Origin: Paenibacillus silviterrae
GTDB lineage: Bacteria; Bacillota; Bacilli; Paenibacillales; NBRC-103111
Assembly: GCF_030167925.1 (NCBI RefSeq)
Contig: NZ_JASKUT010000002.1
Coordinates: 248,001-312,000, forward strand
DNA length: 64,000 nucleotides
Reading direction: 5' to 3'
The notes under the pieces are model-generated. The model had not been told where the DNA came from. It did no database searches and saw nothing but the letters and a program-made list of their open reading frames with translations. A program made the translations under genes and the position numbers. Shown here piece by piece: positions 43,674-52,741 of the stretch. Every line of letters starts with the position of its first letter. Position 1 is the stretch's first letter.

Positions 43674-44726
43674 TTGACCACCTTGAAAGACATAGCTACA
43701 TTCGTAGGCGTTTCCATTTCTACCGTATCTCGGGTTATTAACAACGATACGAGCAGACACATCAATCCCGATACGGCCGCCAAAGTCTGGCACGCGGTCC
43801 GTGAGCTCGGATATGAACCGAACGAATCCGCTCGTACGCTGGTGAAGAACGGCAGAGAGAAGTCCCGGCCTTCCAAGCAGATCGGATGCCTGGTATCAGG
43901 TCCTCATATTCGGGACGGCCATCCTTACTTTTCTCCCATCATCTCGGGTATGATGAATCGCTTGAACGAAACGGGTTATTCACTTGCTTTCGTCCATACC
44001 CCCGAGGAAGCAACAGCTGAAACGGCGCTAACCAGAATGATTCTCGAGCACCGAATCGACGGCTTGATCGTGATTGGCTGGATTAACAATACCCTCATCG
44101 AATATATAAAATCGACGACGCTGCCTGTGGTTGGCATCAGTGCGTCGGGCTTGGATATTCCCCTTGTCGATTACGACCGGACGGCAGCCGCTAAGTCGGC
44201 CGTGGAGCATCTTCTCCACGCCGGTCACCGCAGCATCGCTTTCGTAGGGGGCGGCGGCCATAACGGAGCGCTGGATACCGAGGAACGCTATCAAGGCTAC
44301 AAATATGCGCTGTTTGAAGCGGGGATCCCCTTGAATACTTCCTGGATCATTAACACCCACTGGAATATAGACAACAGCTTCAAATTCGTAAGCGAGCTTA
44401 TTAACCGGGAGCGCGGTTCCCTGCCGACGGCGTTGTTCGCGGCCAGCGACCAGCTCGCCATTCCCGCCATGCGCGCCGTCATCGAGGCCGGCCTGCGAAT
44501 CCCGGTAGACATGGCTGTGATGTCAATGGATAACATCGATATCGCAAAATATACGACACCGCCGCTTTCTTCGGTGCACGTGCCTAAAGCCGAAATCGGG
44601 ATGACGGCAGTAAAGACGCTGCTGGATCAAATTCAAGCGGATTCGCCCCAAGCATCGAAGGTGCTGCTGCCTTACCGGCTCATAATCCGCGAGTCGTCAA
44701 GCCCCGTGTCCGTTACATCTACATAA
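43674..44726 (+). CDS. LacI/GalR-family transcriptional regulator
   Basis: 350 residues if started at the TTG at 43674; a TTG at 43668 is also in frame, and GGAAGGAG precedes both. N-terminal LacI headpiece 'TTLKDIATFVGVSISTVSRV' and hinge helix near 'TAAKVWHAVRELGYEPNESA'. The core is a periplasmic-binding-like sugar sensor ('GCLVSGPHIRD', 'GLIVIGWIN', 'SIAFVGGGGHNGALDTEERY'). It probably represses the downstream oxidoreductase gene and other sugar genes. A near-perfect LacI-type palindrome lies 40 bp after its terminator. Confidence 0.87.
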   Translation: MTTLKDIATFVGVSISTVSRVINNDTSRHINPDTAAKVWHAVRELGYEPNESARTLVKNGREKSRPSKQIGCLVSGPHIRDGHPYFSPIISGMMNRLNETGYSLAFVHTPEEATAETALTRMILEHRIDGLIVIGWINNTLIEYIKSTTLPVVGISASGLDIPLVDYDRTAAAKSAVEHLLHAGHRSIAFVGGGGHNGALDTEERYQGYKYALFEAGIPLNTSWIINTHWNIDNSFKFVSELINRERGSLPTALFAASDQLAIPAMRAVIEAGLRIPVDMAVMSMDNIDIAKYTTPPLSSVHVPKAEIGMTAVKTLLDQIQADSPQASKVLLPYRLIIRESSSPVSVTST

Positions 44727-44729
44727 AGA

Positions 44730-44758
44730 TAGTCAAGCTTAGTCTTGACTACTTTTTT
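44730..44758 (+). terminator. Terminator of the LacI-family gene
   Basis: TAGTCAAG and CTTGACTA form a perfect 8-bp stem with a 6-base loop, followed by CTTTTTTT. It lies 4 bp after the stop. Confidence 0.82.
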
Positions 44759-44766
44759 TACTTAGC

Positions 44767-44782
44767 AGGATAACGTTTTCCT
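44767..44782. promoter_or_regulatory. LacI-type operator-like palindrome
   Basis: AGGATAACGTTTTCCT is a 16-bp palindrome with a single mismatched pair and a central CG, as in LacI/CcpA-family operators. It lies between the LacI-family gene and the oxidoreductase gene, and is a likely site for the former. A perfect anti-Shine-Dalgarno match, AAGGAGGTGA, lies at 44827-44836 without a usable reading frame after it. Confidence 0.5.
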
Positions 44783-44968
44783 GATTTGGGTGCAACATAG
44801 CAGGCTTAGAAATTACATATATTTGTAAGGAGGTGAGGCCGCAAGTATAACAGCCACATTACAAGCTTCGTGTATCCGCTTAGATTTACATATTGTTAAG
44901 TAAGCAAGGGCATCTCTTTATCGGTTCCAAAGCGTAGATATACCCCAACTGAGAGGAGAAATTAACTT

Positions 44969-46252
44969 ATGAAAAAAGTGACTGCCGTCTTAATCGGTGC
45001 CGGAGACCGTGGCGCCTACGCCTACGCTCCTTACGCTTTGCATTATCCCCACGAGCTGGCGTTCGTTGCGGTGGCTGAGCCGAACGAACAGCGCAGGCAA
45101 GCCTTCGCGGAAGCGCATGGCTTATCCTCAGAACAGACATTCGAATCGTGGCAAGAGCTGCTGCAAAGTCCTTCTGTCGCCGATATCGCCATCATCTGTA
45201 CCCAGGACCGCATGCATCTCGAGCCGACGCTGGGGGCCCTTGAGCAAGGCTATCATGTCCTGCTGGAGAAGCCGATGTCGCCCGACCCGAGACAATGTGT
45301 AGAGATGGAGCTTGCGGCAAAGAAGCATAACAGGCTGCTATCGATCTGTCACGTATTGCGGTACACGCCCTTCTGGCAAACGGTGAAGCGCATCATCCGT
45401 GAGGGGAAGATCGGCGACATCGCTTCCGTTCAGTTGAACGAGAACGTGGGCCATCTTCATATGGCGCACAGCTTCGTCCGCGGCAACTGGAACAACTCCG
45501 ACGTCTCAAGTCCGATGATACTGGCCAAATCTTGTCATGACATGGACATACTCGCCTACGTCCTCGACAAGCCATGCCTTCGCGTCAGCTCGTTCGGTTC
45601 GTTGATGCACTTCAAGGAGGAATGCGCTCCTGAAGGCGCTCCCGAGCGCTGTCTGGACGGCTGTCCTGCGGAAGCGAGCTGTTCCTATTACGCCCCGCGG
45701 TATTACCTGGGGGAAGGCAGCGGCTGGGCCCGGAAAATTACCGGGGATACGAGCAAGGAAGGGATACTGCATGCGCTGCGTACCACGCCGTACGGTCGAT
45801 GCGTATACCGCAGCGACAATAACGTAGTCGACCATCAAGTGGTGACAATGGAATTTGAAGGCGGCGCCACAGCGATGTTCAGCATGTGCGGCTTTACGCA
45901 TGACAATACGAGAATCGTTCAGATTATGGGCACCAAAGGCGAAATTCGCGGCAATATGGAAGAAAACCAAATCACGGTATACGATTTTGTTACGAAGGAA
46001 CAAAGCGTCATCCGGCTGCATGATTCGAAAGTAGGTCATAACGGCGGCGACGTAGGGATCATCCGTGATTTTCTTAATCAAGTGCGCGGAGAAACCAAGG
46101 GAGAAAGCCTAACCTCCGCGTCCGTATCCGTTCGAAGCCACTTGATGGCGTTCGCTGCGGAGGAATCCCGCTTGAAGGGCGGAGCTCCGGTGGATATTAC
46201 GTTATTTCACGAGAGGCTGACCGAGGGTCTGCATTCCGGCAAGGAAGAGTAG
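44969..46252 (+). CDS. Gfo/Idh/MocA-family oxidoreductase
   Basis: 427 residues with GAGAGGAG before the ATG. N-terminal Rossmann fold ('AVLIGAGDRGAYAYAPYA') and the family Lys in 'LLEKPMSPDP'. The second domain has the 'KSCHDMDILAYVL' block with the usual acid and His. An insertion with four Cys ('CLDGCPAEASC' and nearby) is a subfamily feature. These enzymes oxidise, reduce or epimerise sugars or cyclitols with NAD(P), and some act as NAD-dependent glycosidases. The substrate is unknown; control by the upstream LacI-family protein is inferred from order and from the palindrome at 44767. Confidence 0.83.
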   Translation: MKKVTAVLIGAGDRGAYAYAPYALHYPHELAFVAVAEPNEQRRQAFAEAHGLSSEQTFESWQELLQSPSVADIAIICTQDRMHLEPTLGALEQGYHVLLEKPMSPDPRQCVEMELAAKKHNRLLSICHVLRYTPFWQTVKRIIREGKIGDIASVQLNENVGHLHMAHSFVRGNWNNSDVSSPMILAKSCHDMDILAYVLDKPCLRVSSFGSLMHFKEECAPEGAPERCLDGCPAEASCSYYAPRYYLGEGSGWARKITGDTSKEGILHALRTTPYGRCVYRSDNNVVDHQVVTMEFEGGATAMFSMCGFTHDNTRIVQIMGTKGEIRGNMEENQITVYDFVTKEQSVIRLHDSKVGHNGGDVGIIRDFLNQVRGETKGESLTSASVSVRSHLMAFAAEESRLKGGAPVDITLFHERLTEGLHSGKEE

Positions 46253-46294
46253 TCCCTGTAATCAACTGTAATCAACGATTGTGCCAGAAAGAAA

Positions 46295-46329
46295 AAGCCT
46301 GCCCTCAGCGATGGCGCTAAGGCAGGCTT
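46295..46329. terminator. Bidirectional terminator between convergent genes
   Basis: AAGCCTGCC and GGCAGGCTT form a perfect 9-bp stem that encloses a smaller one (AGCG/CGCT), with A-rich sequence before and T-rich after. It separates the oxidoreductase gene from the convergent regulator gene. Confidence 0.75.
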
Positions 46330-46364
46330 GTTTGCGTTATGGATGTCGGACTAGGGGGGAGAGC

Positions 46365-48776
46365 TTACCTATCGGAGCCGGTTATGGCCTCCGGCATACT
46401 CTCGCGGTATTTCCCCGGCGGGATGCCTTCCAGCTTTTTGAAGGCTCGGATAAATACGACGTGGGTCGTATACCCGACCATCTGGGCGATCTTGGCATTC
46501 GTCAAATTTTTATTCTCCATCAGACGCTTCGCCTTGTCGATCCGTTTGCGTGTGATGAAATCAAGCAAGTTGAGACCGTTGTTCTTTTTGAAGAACATCG
46601 AAATGTACTGCGGCGTCATTTGCAATCGTTCGGCAATCATCGCAAGGCCCAGATTCGGATCGTCCAGGCTGCTCTCCACCAGCCGTATGATTTCCTGGAG
46701 CAGCTGCGTACTATGGTCGGTCCGATCCGCCTTAAACGAGCGGGCGAGCGTTTCATACAGCTCGATCGTTTTGCGGTACATCCCTTCGGCCGTCGGATTG
46801 CTGAACACCGCCTTGATCGGATCGAAATCGGGCCCCAGCCATTCCTCTTGCACCATATTGGTGGAGTTAACGATTTTCAAGAAGGTGCTTGTGATGTTGA
46901 AAAATAAACATTTGCCGAGCTCCGGCGTAATATGGCTGGAATCGAAGTTCATGGAATAGATCGTGCCGAGCAGCTTCAAGGCGCTTTCCGCATCGCCGCT
47001 TCGCACGAAATTGACAAGCTGGACTTCGATCTCAAGGGGATAATAGTAATGCTGTTTGACGTCGGTAATGTCCTGGAAATGGATAACGACGTTCCTTCCT
47101 TTAATGATTCTATAATCAAGCGCCGCCAGGGCTTCCGCATAGCTGTCGCCGATTTGCTTTTCACCGTGATGAACGCCTCCGACGGCAACGGTCACGTCGA
47201 TTTTGAAGCGCTGCTGAATCACTTGATGAAGCGACTCGGCAATGTCCCGCAAAAAGTCCGCCTCCTGCTCCGACGGCTCCGCGGGCAGATTGATCAAGAG
47301 CGCTATCCGGTCCCGTTCCAGCTCTACGGCGAAGCCCCTGTGATTAGACCGTACCAAATCGACGCCGATATTCGAAATAATGAAGCGGACCAGCGCCCAC
47401 TGCTGCTCGGACTCCGTTGAGGTAAACCGGGACATGTCCTCGATCTGAACAATCATAACGGCGAACCGGTCGCTTACAAAGGAAATATCCATGAATTGGA
47501 GCGACTTCTCGCTTTCCGGGGAGCCGTCAATGTCCGCATAGCCGCGAATCAGCCGGGATAAATAGTTGGCCCGGATGACCGGCGTCTGCTGAGCCAGAAG
47601 GCTGCGCAAGTTGTTTTCTTCGTGCAAGGAGCCCTCGAAGGTTTGCCGGATTAACTCGTATTCATTGGAAGGCTGATGTCCGCTGAGCTGTTTGCCTCCC
47701 AGGATCGCATGGATCGTTTTTTGGAGAGGGAGGTAGTTACGGTAGGCCGCAGCATACACAGCAAGCAGACCGGCTGCTACGCAAATGGCGAAGAGCCATA
47801 AAGCCCAAGTCTGGATTTGGTTGACCTGCTTCATAAACACATTCTTAGGGGTGACGGAAACGTATTTCCAGCCCTCCTTCAGCGACGGGGTGAAGGATAC
47901 CATCTGATCCACGCCCGCGAGCGGGTAGGCGAAAGGCTCCGCGCTTTCGTTCATGCGCGCCAGCAGCTCCTTCGGCAGCGGCTTGTTGTCCGTACCCATC
48001 ACGATTCTTCCCGAATCATCAATAATATAGATGGCGCTTTGGCTCGCATATTCGAGCTGTGCGAACATTTTCTTGATTTGGCTTTGATCGATTAATACGA
48101 CGAAGCTGCCGAGAATATCCTGCGTGGAACGGATCGGGAGCGACTGGACGTAGGTGACGACGTCCGTCGGCCCGGAATCGATGCCTGCGGCCGATTGTCC
48201 ATCCGTTCCCTGCTTCAAAGGAGCGGCAGGAATAAACGTCGCCGGATGGAAACGGGTCAGCTCCGTGTGCCACTTGTCGTATGTCATATCTTCATAGCTG
48301 TAAAATAAGCTGTAGAAGGTTCGGGAATCCGTCACCAGGTCCGGTTTGACAATCGTATCGCTGCTTGCGAAATAAACGTAGTAATCGAATATGAAATTGC
48401 TTGTCAAGCTGCGATAACGGCCAAGCGAATCACGCATGAATTCGATAAACAGGAATTTGTCGGAAGCGGAAGCGTCGGATGGAATCTTGAGCAAGTAATC
48501 CAGCTTCGGATTCAGCGCAACCTGAACCATCAAATTGTCCACTTCGGTCAGCTTGCTGTCGAGTGAAAACCTCAGCTGCTCGAGCATCGCGATGTTCGAG
48601 CGGTTCGCCCCCAGCTCCAAGCTCTTCTCCACCTTGGTATATAGGAACAAGCCCATGGCAAGCGGAACCAGCAGAATGACCAAATGGGAAACGAACATTG
48701 TCATAAGCGCACTTTTACGATTGCCGATCGGAAGCAGGCGCAGCAGTGTTTTCATAAGCGTCACGTCCATTTTCAA
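46365..48776 (-). CDS. Membrane-bound AraC-family regulator with extracytoplasmic sensor
   Basis: About 803 residues if started at the TTG at 48776; ATGs at 48770 and 48755 are alternatives, none with a strong ribosome site. A membrane helix near 22-44, an extracytoplasmic Cache-like domain of about 270 residues, a second helix near 317-340, a long cytoplasmic linker, then a C-terminal AraC domain ('GLAMIAERLQMTPQYISMFF', 'NAKIAQMVGYTTHVVFIRAF'). No histidine-kinase boxes are present, so signal and DNA binding sit in one chain. The importer genes follow it in reverse order on the same strand (48816-52378), and it probably controls them. Confidence 0.83.
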   Translation of the reverse strand: MKMDVTLMKTLLRLLPIGNRKSALMTMFVSHLVILLVPLAMGLFLYTKVEKSLELGANRSNIAMLEQLRFSLDSKLTEVDNLMVQVALNPKLDYLLKIPSDASASDKFLFIEFMRDSLGRYRSLTSNFIFDYYVYFASSDTIVKPDLVTDSRTFYSLFYSYEDMTYDKWHTELTRFHPATFIPAAPLKQGTDGQSAAGIDSGPTDVVTYVQSLPIRSTQDILGSFVVLIDQSQIKKMFAQLEYASQSAIYIIDDSGRIVMGTDNKPLPKELLARMNESAEPFAYPLAGVDQMVSFTPSLKEGWKYVSVTPKNVFMKQVNQIQTWALWLFAICVAAGLLAVYAAAYRNYLPLQKTIHAILGGKQLSGHQPSNEYELIRQTFEGSLHEENNLRSLLAQQTPVIRANYLSRLIRGYADIDGSPESEKSLQFMDISFVSDRFAVMIVQIEDMSRFTSTESEQQWALVRFIISNIGVDLVRSNHRGFAVELERDRIALLINLPAEPSEQEADFLRDIAESLHQVIQQRFKIDVTVAVGGVHHGEKQIGDSYAEALAALDYRIIKGRNVVIHFQDITDVKQHYYYPLEIEVQLVNFVRSGDAESALKLLGTIYSMNFDSSHITPELGKCLFFNITSTFLKIVNSTNMVQEEWLGPDFDPIKAVFSNPTAEGMYRKTIELYETLARSFKADRTDHSTQLLQEIIRLVESSLDDPNLGLAMIAERLQMTPQYISMFFKKNNGLNLLDFITRKRIDKAKRLMENKNLTNAKIAQMVGYTTHVVFIRAFKKLEGIPPGKYRESMPEAITGSDR

Positions 48777-48815
48777 TTAGCTTGACACAATTGTAACAGA
48801 TATGACCCCCGGAGA

Positions 48816-49691
48816 CTATTCCTTGATCGCGCCGATCATTACGCCTTTGACGAAATATTTTTGCAGAAACGGATACAAGCAGATGATCGGCAGCGTCGAA
48901 ACAATGATCGTTGCGTATTTGATCGTCTCACCAATCGCAAATTTATCGTCGCTCGCAACGCCCGTCATCATCGAATCGGTGCTGTTGGCGATCAATATTT
49001 CACGCAGAACGAGCTGAAGCGGGTACATCTCGCGGTTGCGCAAATAAACCAAGGCGCTGAAGTAGGAATTCCAATGACCCACTGCATACCACAGGATCAT
49101 AACAGCAATCACGGGCATGGAGAGCGGAAGCACGATTCGGAACAAAATGGTCCATTCGCTCGCTCCATCCATTCGGGCGGACTCCTCCAAGCTGACAGGA
49201 ACACTTTGGAAGGAGGTGCGCATAATGATCATATTGAACGTGTTGATTGCGCCCGGAATGAGCAGCGCCCACACCGTATTCATCATCCCGAGATCGTTCA
49301 CGAGCAGATAGGTCGGGATAAGTCCGCCGTGAAATACCATCGTAATGACGATGAAGAACATCATAGTATTTTTAAAATACAATTTAGGCCTGGATAAAAC
49401 ATAGGCGCCGATGGCCGTCATGAAAAGATTGATTGTCGTGCCTAACGCAACATAGAACAGGGTGTTCTGATAGCCCTTCATAATCATCGGGTTGTTGAAC
49501 ACGGCCTTGTATGCTTCCAGATCGAAGCCGACCGGGCCGAGCAGCAGCCCGCGATGCTGAAGAAACGAAGACGCATTGCTGAGCGAGGCAAACAATACAT
49601 AGATGAATGGATACAAAGTAACCAAGCAAAGCCCGATCATGAGAACGGTGTTGAATAATCCGAACGTCTTCTCGCCGGCGGTTGGTTTCAT
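48816..49691 (-). CDS. ABC importer permease, YtcP type (importer 4)
   Basis: 291 residues with AAGGAGG before the ATG. Six membrane helices; EAA loop 'SLEESARMDGASEWTILFRI' followed by 'VLPLSMP', and the C-terminus 'FVKGVMIGAIKE' of the YtcP group. It is last in the order binding protein, LplB-type permease, YtcP-type permease, and partners the LplB-type protein encoded just upstream. Confidence 0.87.
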   Translation of the reverse strand: MKPTAGEKTFGLFNTVLMIGLCLVTLYPFIYVLFASLSNASSFLQHRGLLLGPVGFDLEAYKAVFNNPMIMKGYQNTLFYVALGTTINLFMTAIGAYVLSRPKLYFKNTMMFFIVITMVFHGGLIPTYLLVNDLGMMNTVWALLIPGAINTFNMIIMRTSFQSVPVSLEESARMDGASEWTILFRIVLPLSMPVIAVMILWYAVGHWNSYFSALVYLRNREMYPLQLVLREILIANSTDSMMTGVASDDKFAIGETIKYATIIVSTLPIICLYPFLQKYFVKGVMIGAIKE

Positions 49692-49704
49692 ACGTTACGC
49701 CTCC

Positions 49705-50676
49705 TTACCACAGTTTGTTCTCGCTAACCCGCTTGCTGATGCTATTGGCGGCGATAATCAGAATGAAGCTGACGACAGAGTTGAAAAAACCAACGGCGGC
49801 GGTAAAGCTGTAGCTTGCCTCCAAAACGCCTTTACGATATACGTAAGTCGAGATGACATCAGCCGTCTCGTAAGTCAGCGGGTTGTACAGCAGGAGCACC
49901 TTCTCGCTGCCGACCGTAAGCATGCTGCCCATGTTCAGGATGAACAGAATGACGATCGTTGGCATAATGCCGGGAATCGTAATGTGCAGCGTTTGCTTCC
50001 ATCGGTTGGCGCCATCCATGCGGGCCGCCTCGTACAAGGTCGGGTCGATGGTGGCGATGGCCGCCAAGTAAATGATCGAACCCCAGCCGATGCCTTGCCA
50101 TATGCCGGACGATACGAACAGGAAGCGGAACCAATCCTGTTCCTTCAGAAAGTCGATCGCCTCGATCCCGAAGGGAGCCAGCAATTGATTAACGAGGCCG
50201 TCGCGGCTTAAGAAATCGACCATCATGCCGGCAACGACGACGATCGAGATAAAATGGGGCAAATATGAAATCGTTTGCACCAATCGTTTAAACAACGCAT
50301 TGCGAATCTCGTTCAGCAGCAGCGCGAGCACTATTGCCGCCGGAAATCCGAACAGAAGCTCGTAAAGGTTGATCAGCAGTGTATTTTTGAGCAGCCGCCA
50401 GAAATAAATGCCGTTAAAGAAGCTTTCGAAATGCTTGAACCCTATCCAGGGACTGCCCAAAATCCCTTTCGCGGGGGCAAAATCTTTAAAGGCTATTTGC
50501 AATCCGTACATCGGTCCGTAGTGGAAAATGATGTAATATGCGATAACAGGTAGCGCCATGGCATAAATCGCCCAATTGCGTTTCACGTCGGTACGAATCG
50601 TTTGCCACACCTTCGGGTCGCCGGATGCTTTGATTCGTTTGGTGGCCGTTAGAGGATTCCCGGTACTTTGCGCCAT
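49705..50676 (-). CDS. ABC importer permease, LplB type (importer 4)
   Basis: 323 residues. The ATG at 50676 is chosen because AAGGGTG lies 7 bases upstream; the frame is open 44 codons further but without a site. Motif 'IIFHYGPMYGLQIAFKD' and the EAA loop 'TLYEAARMDGANRWKQTLHI' followed by 'TIPGI' mark an LplB-type permease with about six helices. It sits between the binding protein and the second permease. Confidence 0.87.
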   Translation of the reverse strand: MAQSTGNPLTATKRIKASGDPKVWQTIRTDVKRNWAIYAMALPVIAYYIIFHYGPMYGLQIAFKDFAPAKGILGSPWIGFKHFESFFNGIYFWRLLKNTLLINLYELLFGFPAAIVLALLLNEIRNALFKRLVQTISYLPHFISIVVVAGMMVDFLSRDGLVNQLLAPFGIEAIDFLKEQDWFRFLFVSSGIWQGIGWGSIIYLAAIATIDPTLYEAARMDGANRWKQTLHITIPGIMPTIVILFILNMGSMLTVGSEKVLLLYNPLTYETADVISTYVYRKGVLEASYSFTAAVGFFNSVVSFILIIAANSISKRVSENKLW

Positions 50677-50758
50677 TGCCGTCACCCTTCCTTTATATTC
50701 TTGAAACAATTGCAACAGGGAGATGAACCGCTTCATCTCCCAGTCCAATCGCTGCGTA

Positions 50759-52378
50759 TTAGCGCTTATTATAACGTTCAAGCGCCGCTTGTTGAATTTT
50801 GACGGCATCCTCGATGCCCATGCTTTGAATGCGTTTTACATATTTATCGTAGTTATCGATCGGCTCCGCACCCATGATGAATTTCAGCAGCATTTCGTCA
50901 CGGTACGTTTCAATGTCGGTCATAATCGATGCGAACTTGCTGCTTTCGTCCTTCGTAGGCGTTACCAGCGGCATTTTGCGTTCGGCCGTCGGTGCGGACC
51001 AGATGGCAAGCGCGTCCTTTTGAATAGGCAAAGCAAGGTATTGCGTTTGGAAGTTGTCGCTCAGTACGTAAGGACCGCTCCAGGTCGAGCGGTTATGCTT
51101 GGCGAAGGACTGCTGCAGGCTTACTCCGCTTGGCGGATTAAGCACTTCCGGCAGGAATACCGCCTTGCCGTTCTCGAGCTTGTAGCTGACGCCTTCCTTG
51201 CCGTAGTTGAAGAGCAGCTCGCCTTTCTCGCCGTAAGCGTAATCAAGCCATTTAACCGTTTCGATCGGGTTCTTGTTGCTTGTGGTGATCGCGGCTCCGA
51301 CGCCGTTGCTTGCGAAGTCCTTCTGGCCCCAAATCGGCTTGTCGCCCGGCTTCAGTACCGGATAAGGAGCCGCTGCCAGCTTGAAGCTCGGATCCTTGTC
51401 TTTCATCAAGTTAGCATATTTGCCGATGCCCCCGCCGTTGTAGAAGACCGAAGCGCCGAGCAGGTTGGTCGTCATTTTGTTGTCATACAGCTTGTCGTTC
51501 GGAGCCGCAAAGTCCTTGTCGAGAAGTCCTTCCTTATACCACTTGTTCATGGTAAGGAGGAATTCCTTATACTCCGGCTGAATGGGGCCGTAATTCACTT
51601 TGCCCTTATCTTGATAGAAGCTGTAGTTGACGCCCCATGCGCCAAGGAATGGAGCATCCACACCGATCATCGCTTTGTCGATATAAAACGGGATTTCATC
51701 CGCCTTGCCGTTTCCGTTCGGATCTTTCTCTTTAAACGCTTTCAAAACGGTGTACCATTCGTCGATCGTCGTCGGCATCTTTAGTCCGAGCTTGTCGAGC
51801 CAATCCTGGCGGATACCGGGGCCGAAGAATACTCGTACCTTATCCCCGCCGCGCAAGAACGGGAACGAGTAGATGCTGCCTTCATCCGTCATGATTTGTT
51901 TTTTCCAATCCGGATGTTCCGCCAGCAGTTTCTTCAGGTTCGGCGCGTATTTATCGATATAATCGTTCAGCTTAATAATTTTCCCGTCCTGAATCGCTTT
52001 CTCCGGACCGCCCGGATAGTTCGACGTCCAGATCGTTTCGATCACGTCCGGCAGCTGGCTCGAAGCCATGACCAGGTTAAACTGTTCTTTGGCCTGCTGC
52101 GCATCAAGCGGTGGATGCTGGAAATCAACTTTGACTCCCGTGATTTTTTCTAATTCTTTGTAGGATTCCATTTCGGCATAGGTCTTCATTTGCGCTGCCG
52201 CCGCACTGTGATTGGCTACCCAGTACGTCAGGTTTGTCAGCTTCGGCGGTTGCGCATCGCTCCCCGGCTGTGGAGTAGCTACAGTACCTGTGCCTTCTCC
52301 TCCGCTACAAGCGGCAACCGATATGGCGAGCGTAGAAGCAAGTAAGATGGTGCCCGTTTGTTTCATCTTTGTCTTCAA
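50759..52378 (-). CDS. Large sugar-binding lipoprotein, LplA/YtcQ type (importer 4)
   Basis: 539 residues. The TTG at 52378 is chosen because AAAAGGAGG lies 8 bases before it and the N-terminus then reads as a normal lipoprotein signal (lipobox 'SVAAC', Cys24); an in-frame ATG at 52402 would put the ribosome site inside the gene. Mature part shows 'DPNGNGKADEIPFYID', as in the large binding proteins paired with LplB/YtcP permeases. It probably binds an oligosaccharide produced by the secreted lyase or by other enzymes nearby. Transcription likely begins at the TACAAT read on the minus strand at 52461-52456. Confidence 0.87.
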   Translation of the reverse strand: MKTKMKQTGTILLASTLAISVAACSGGEGTGTVATPQPGSDAQPPKLTNLTYWVANHSAAAAQMKTYAEMESYKELEKITGVKVDFQHPPLDAQQAKEQFNLVMASSQLPDVIETIWTSNYPGGPEKAIQDGKIIKLNDYIDKYAPNLKKLLAEHPDWKKQIMTDEGSIYSFPFLRGGDKVRVFFGPGIRQDWLDKLGLKMPTTIDEWYTVLKAFKEKDPNGNGKADEIPFYIDKAMIGVDAPFLGAWGVNYSFYQDKGKVNYGPIQPEYKEFLLTMNKWYKEGLLDKDFAAPNDKLYDNKMTTNLLGASVFYNGGGIGKYANLMKDKDPSFKLAAAPYPVLKPGDKPIWGQKDFASNGVGAAITTSNKNPIETVKWLDYAYGEKGELLFNYGKEGVSYKLENGKAVFLPEVLNPPSGVSLQQSFAKHNRSTWSGPYVLSDNFQTQYLALPIQKDALAIWSAPTAERKMPLVTPTKDESSKFASIMTDIETYRDEMLLKFIMGAEPIDNYDKYVKRIQSMGIEDAVKIQQAALERYNKR

Positions 52379-52741
52379 TGCAAGAGCCTCCTTTTTATCC
52401 ATTCAAGTTAAGGTCCTTGGGTCAGCCCTCCCTGAGGGGGCTACCTGTGAGATTTATTGTAGCGTGTCCGGGAGCCGTTGGATACGTTCACCTTTTCGCA
52501 AACGTAGTATTTTCGTAAGATTCCGGGATTGACGATATTTCACCACCATTGACCGATTTCAATCTCCAGACTTGTACCGGCTCGTGCAGGCGCTGCAGAG
52601 GCGCAGTTGAAAACGAGTCATCTCATATTAAAAACCGTCTATGTACCCAAAGACGCCTTATTGATATAGTTGGTGCAACGGACGCAACGGACTGTATGCG
52701 TTGATCGATTCGCCATTTTACACAAAAGTGAGGCATGAGTC
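52379..52741. other. Intergenic region between divergent importer 4 and glycosidase genes
   Basis: About 360 bases. It holds the minus-strand -10 box and a GC-rich palindrome (52424-52442), and on the plus side a 9-bp tandem repeat GCAACGGAC at 52675-52683 and 52684-52692. No clear plus-strand -10/-35 pair or further gene was seen. Confidence 0.4.
52424..52461 (-). promoter_or_regulatory. Minus-strand -10 box and leader palindrome of the importer 4 operon
   Basis: TACAAT reads on the minus strand at 52461-52456 as a -10 box, with no good -35, as expected for an AraC-activated promoter. AGCCCTCCCTGAGGGGGCT at 52424-52442 is a near-perfect palindrome in the 5' leader, 46 bp before the TTG start. 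Confidence 0.45.

Noticed and set aside
44827..44848. Perfect AAGGAGGTGA as the ribosome site of an unannotated gene
   Set aside because: The only nearby start, GTG at 44833, overlaps it and is followed by a stop after five codons.
46281..46959. Plus-strand frames of about 200 codons in the regulator region
   Set aside because: They lie wholly inside the 3' part of the membrane AraC gene, whose helix-turn-helix and sensor features are clear.
46365..48776. Reading the 803-residue protein as a histidine kinase
   Set aside because: No phospho-acceptor His box or ATPase N/G boxes; the C-terminus is an AraC DNA-binding domain.
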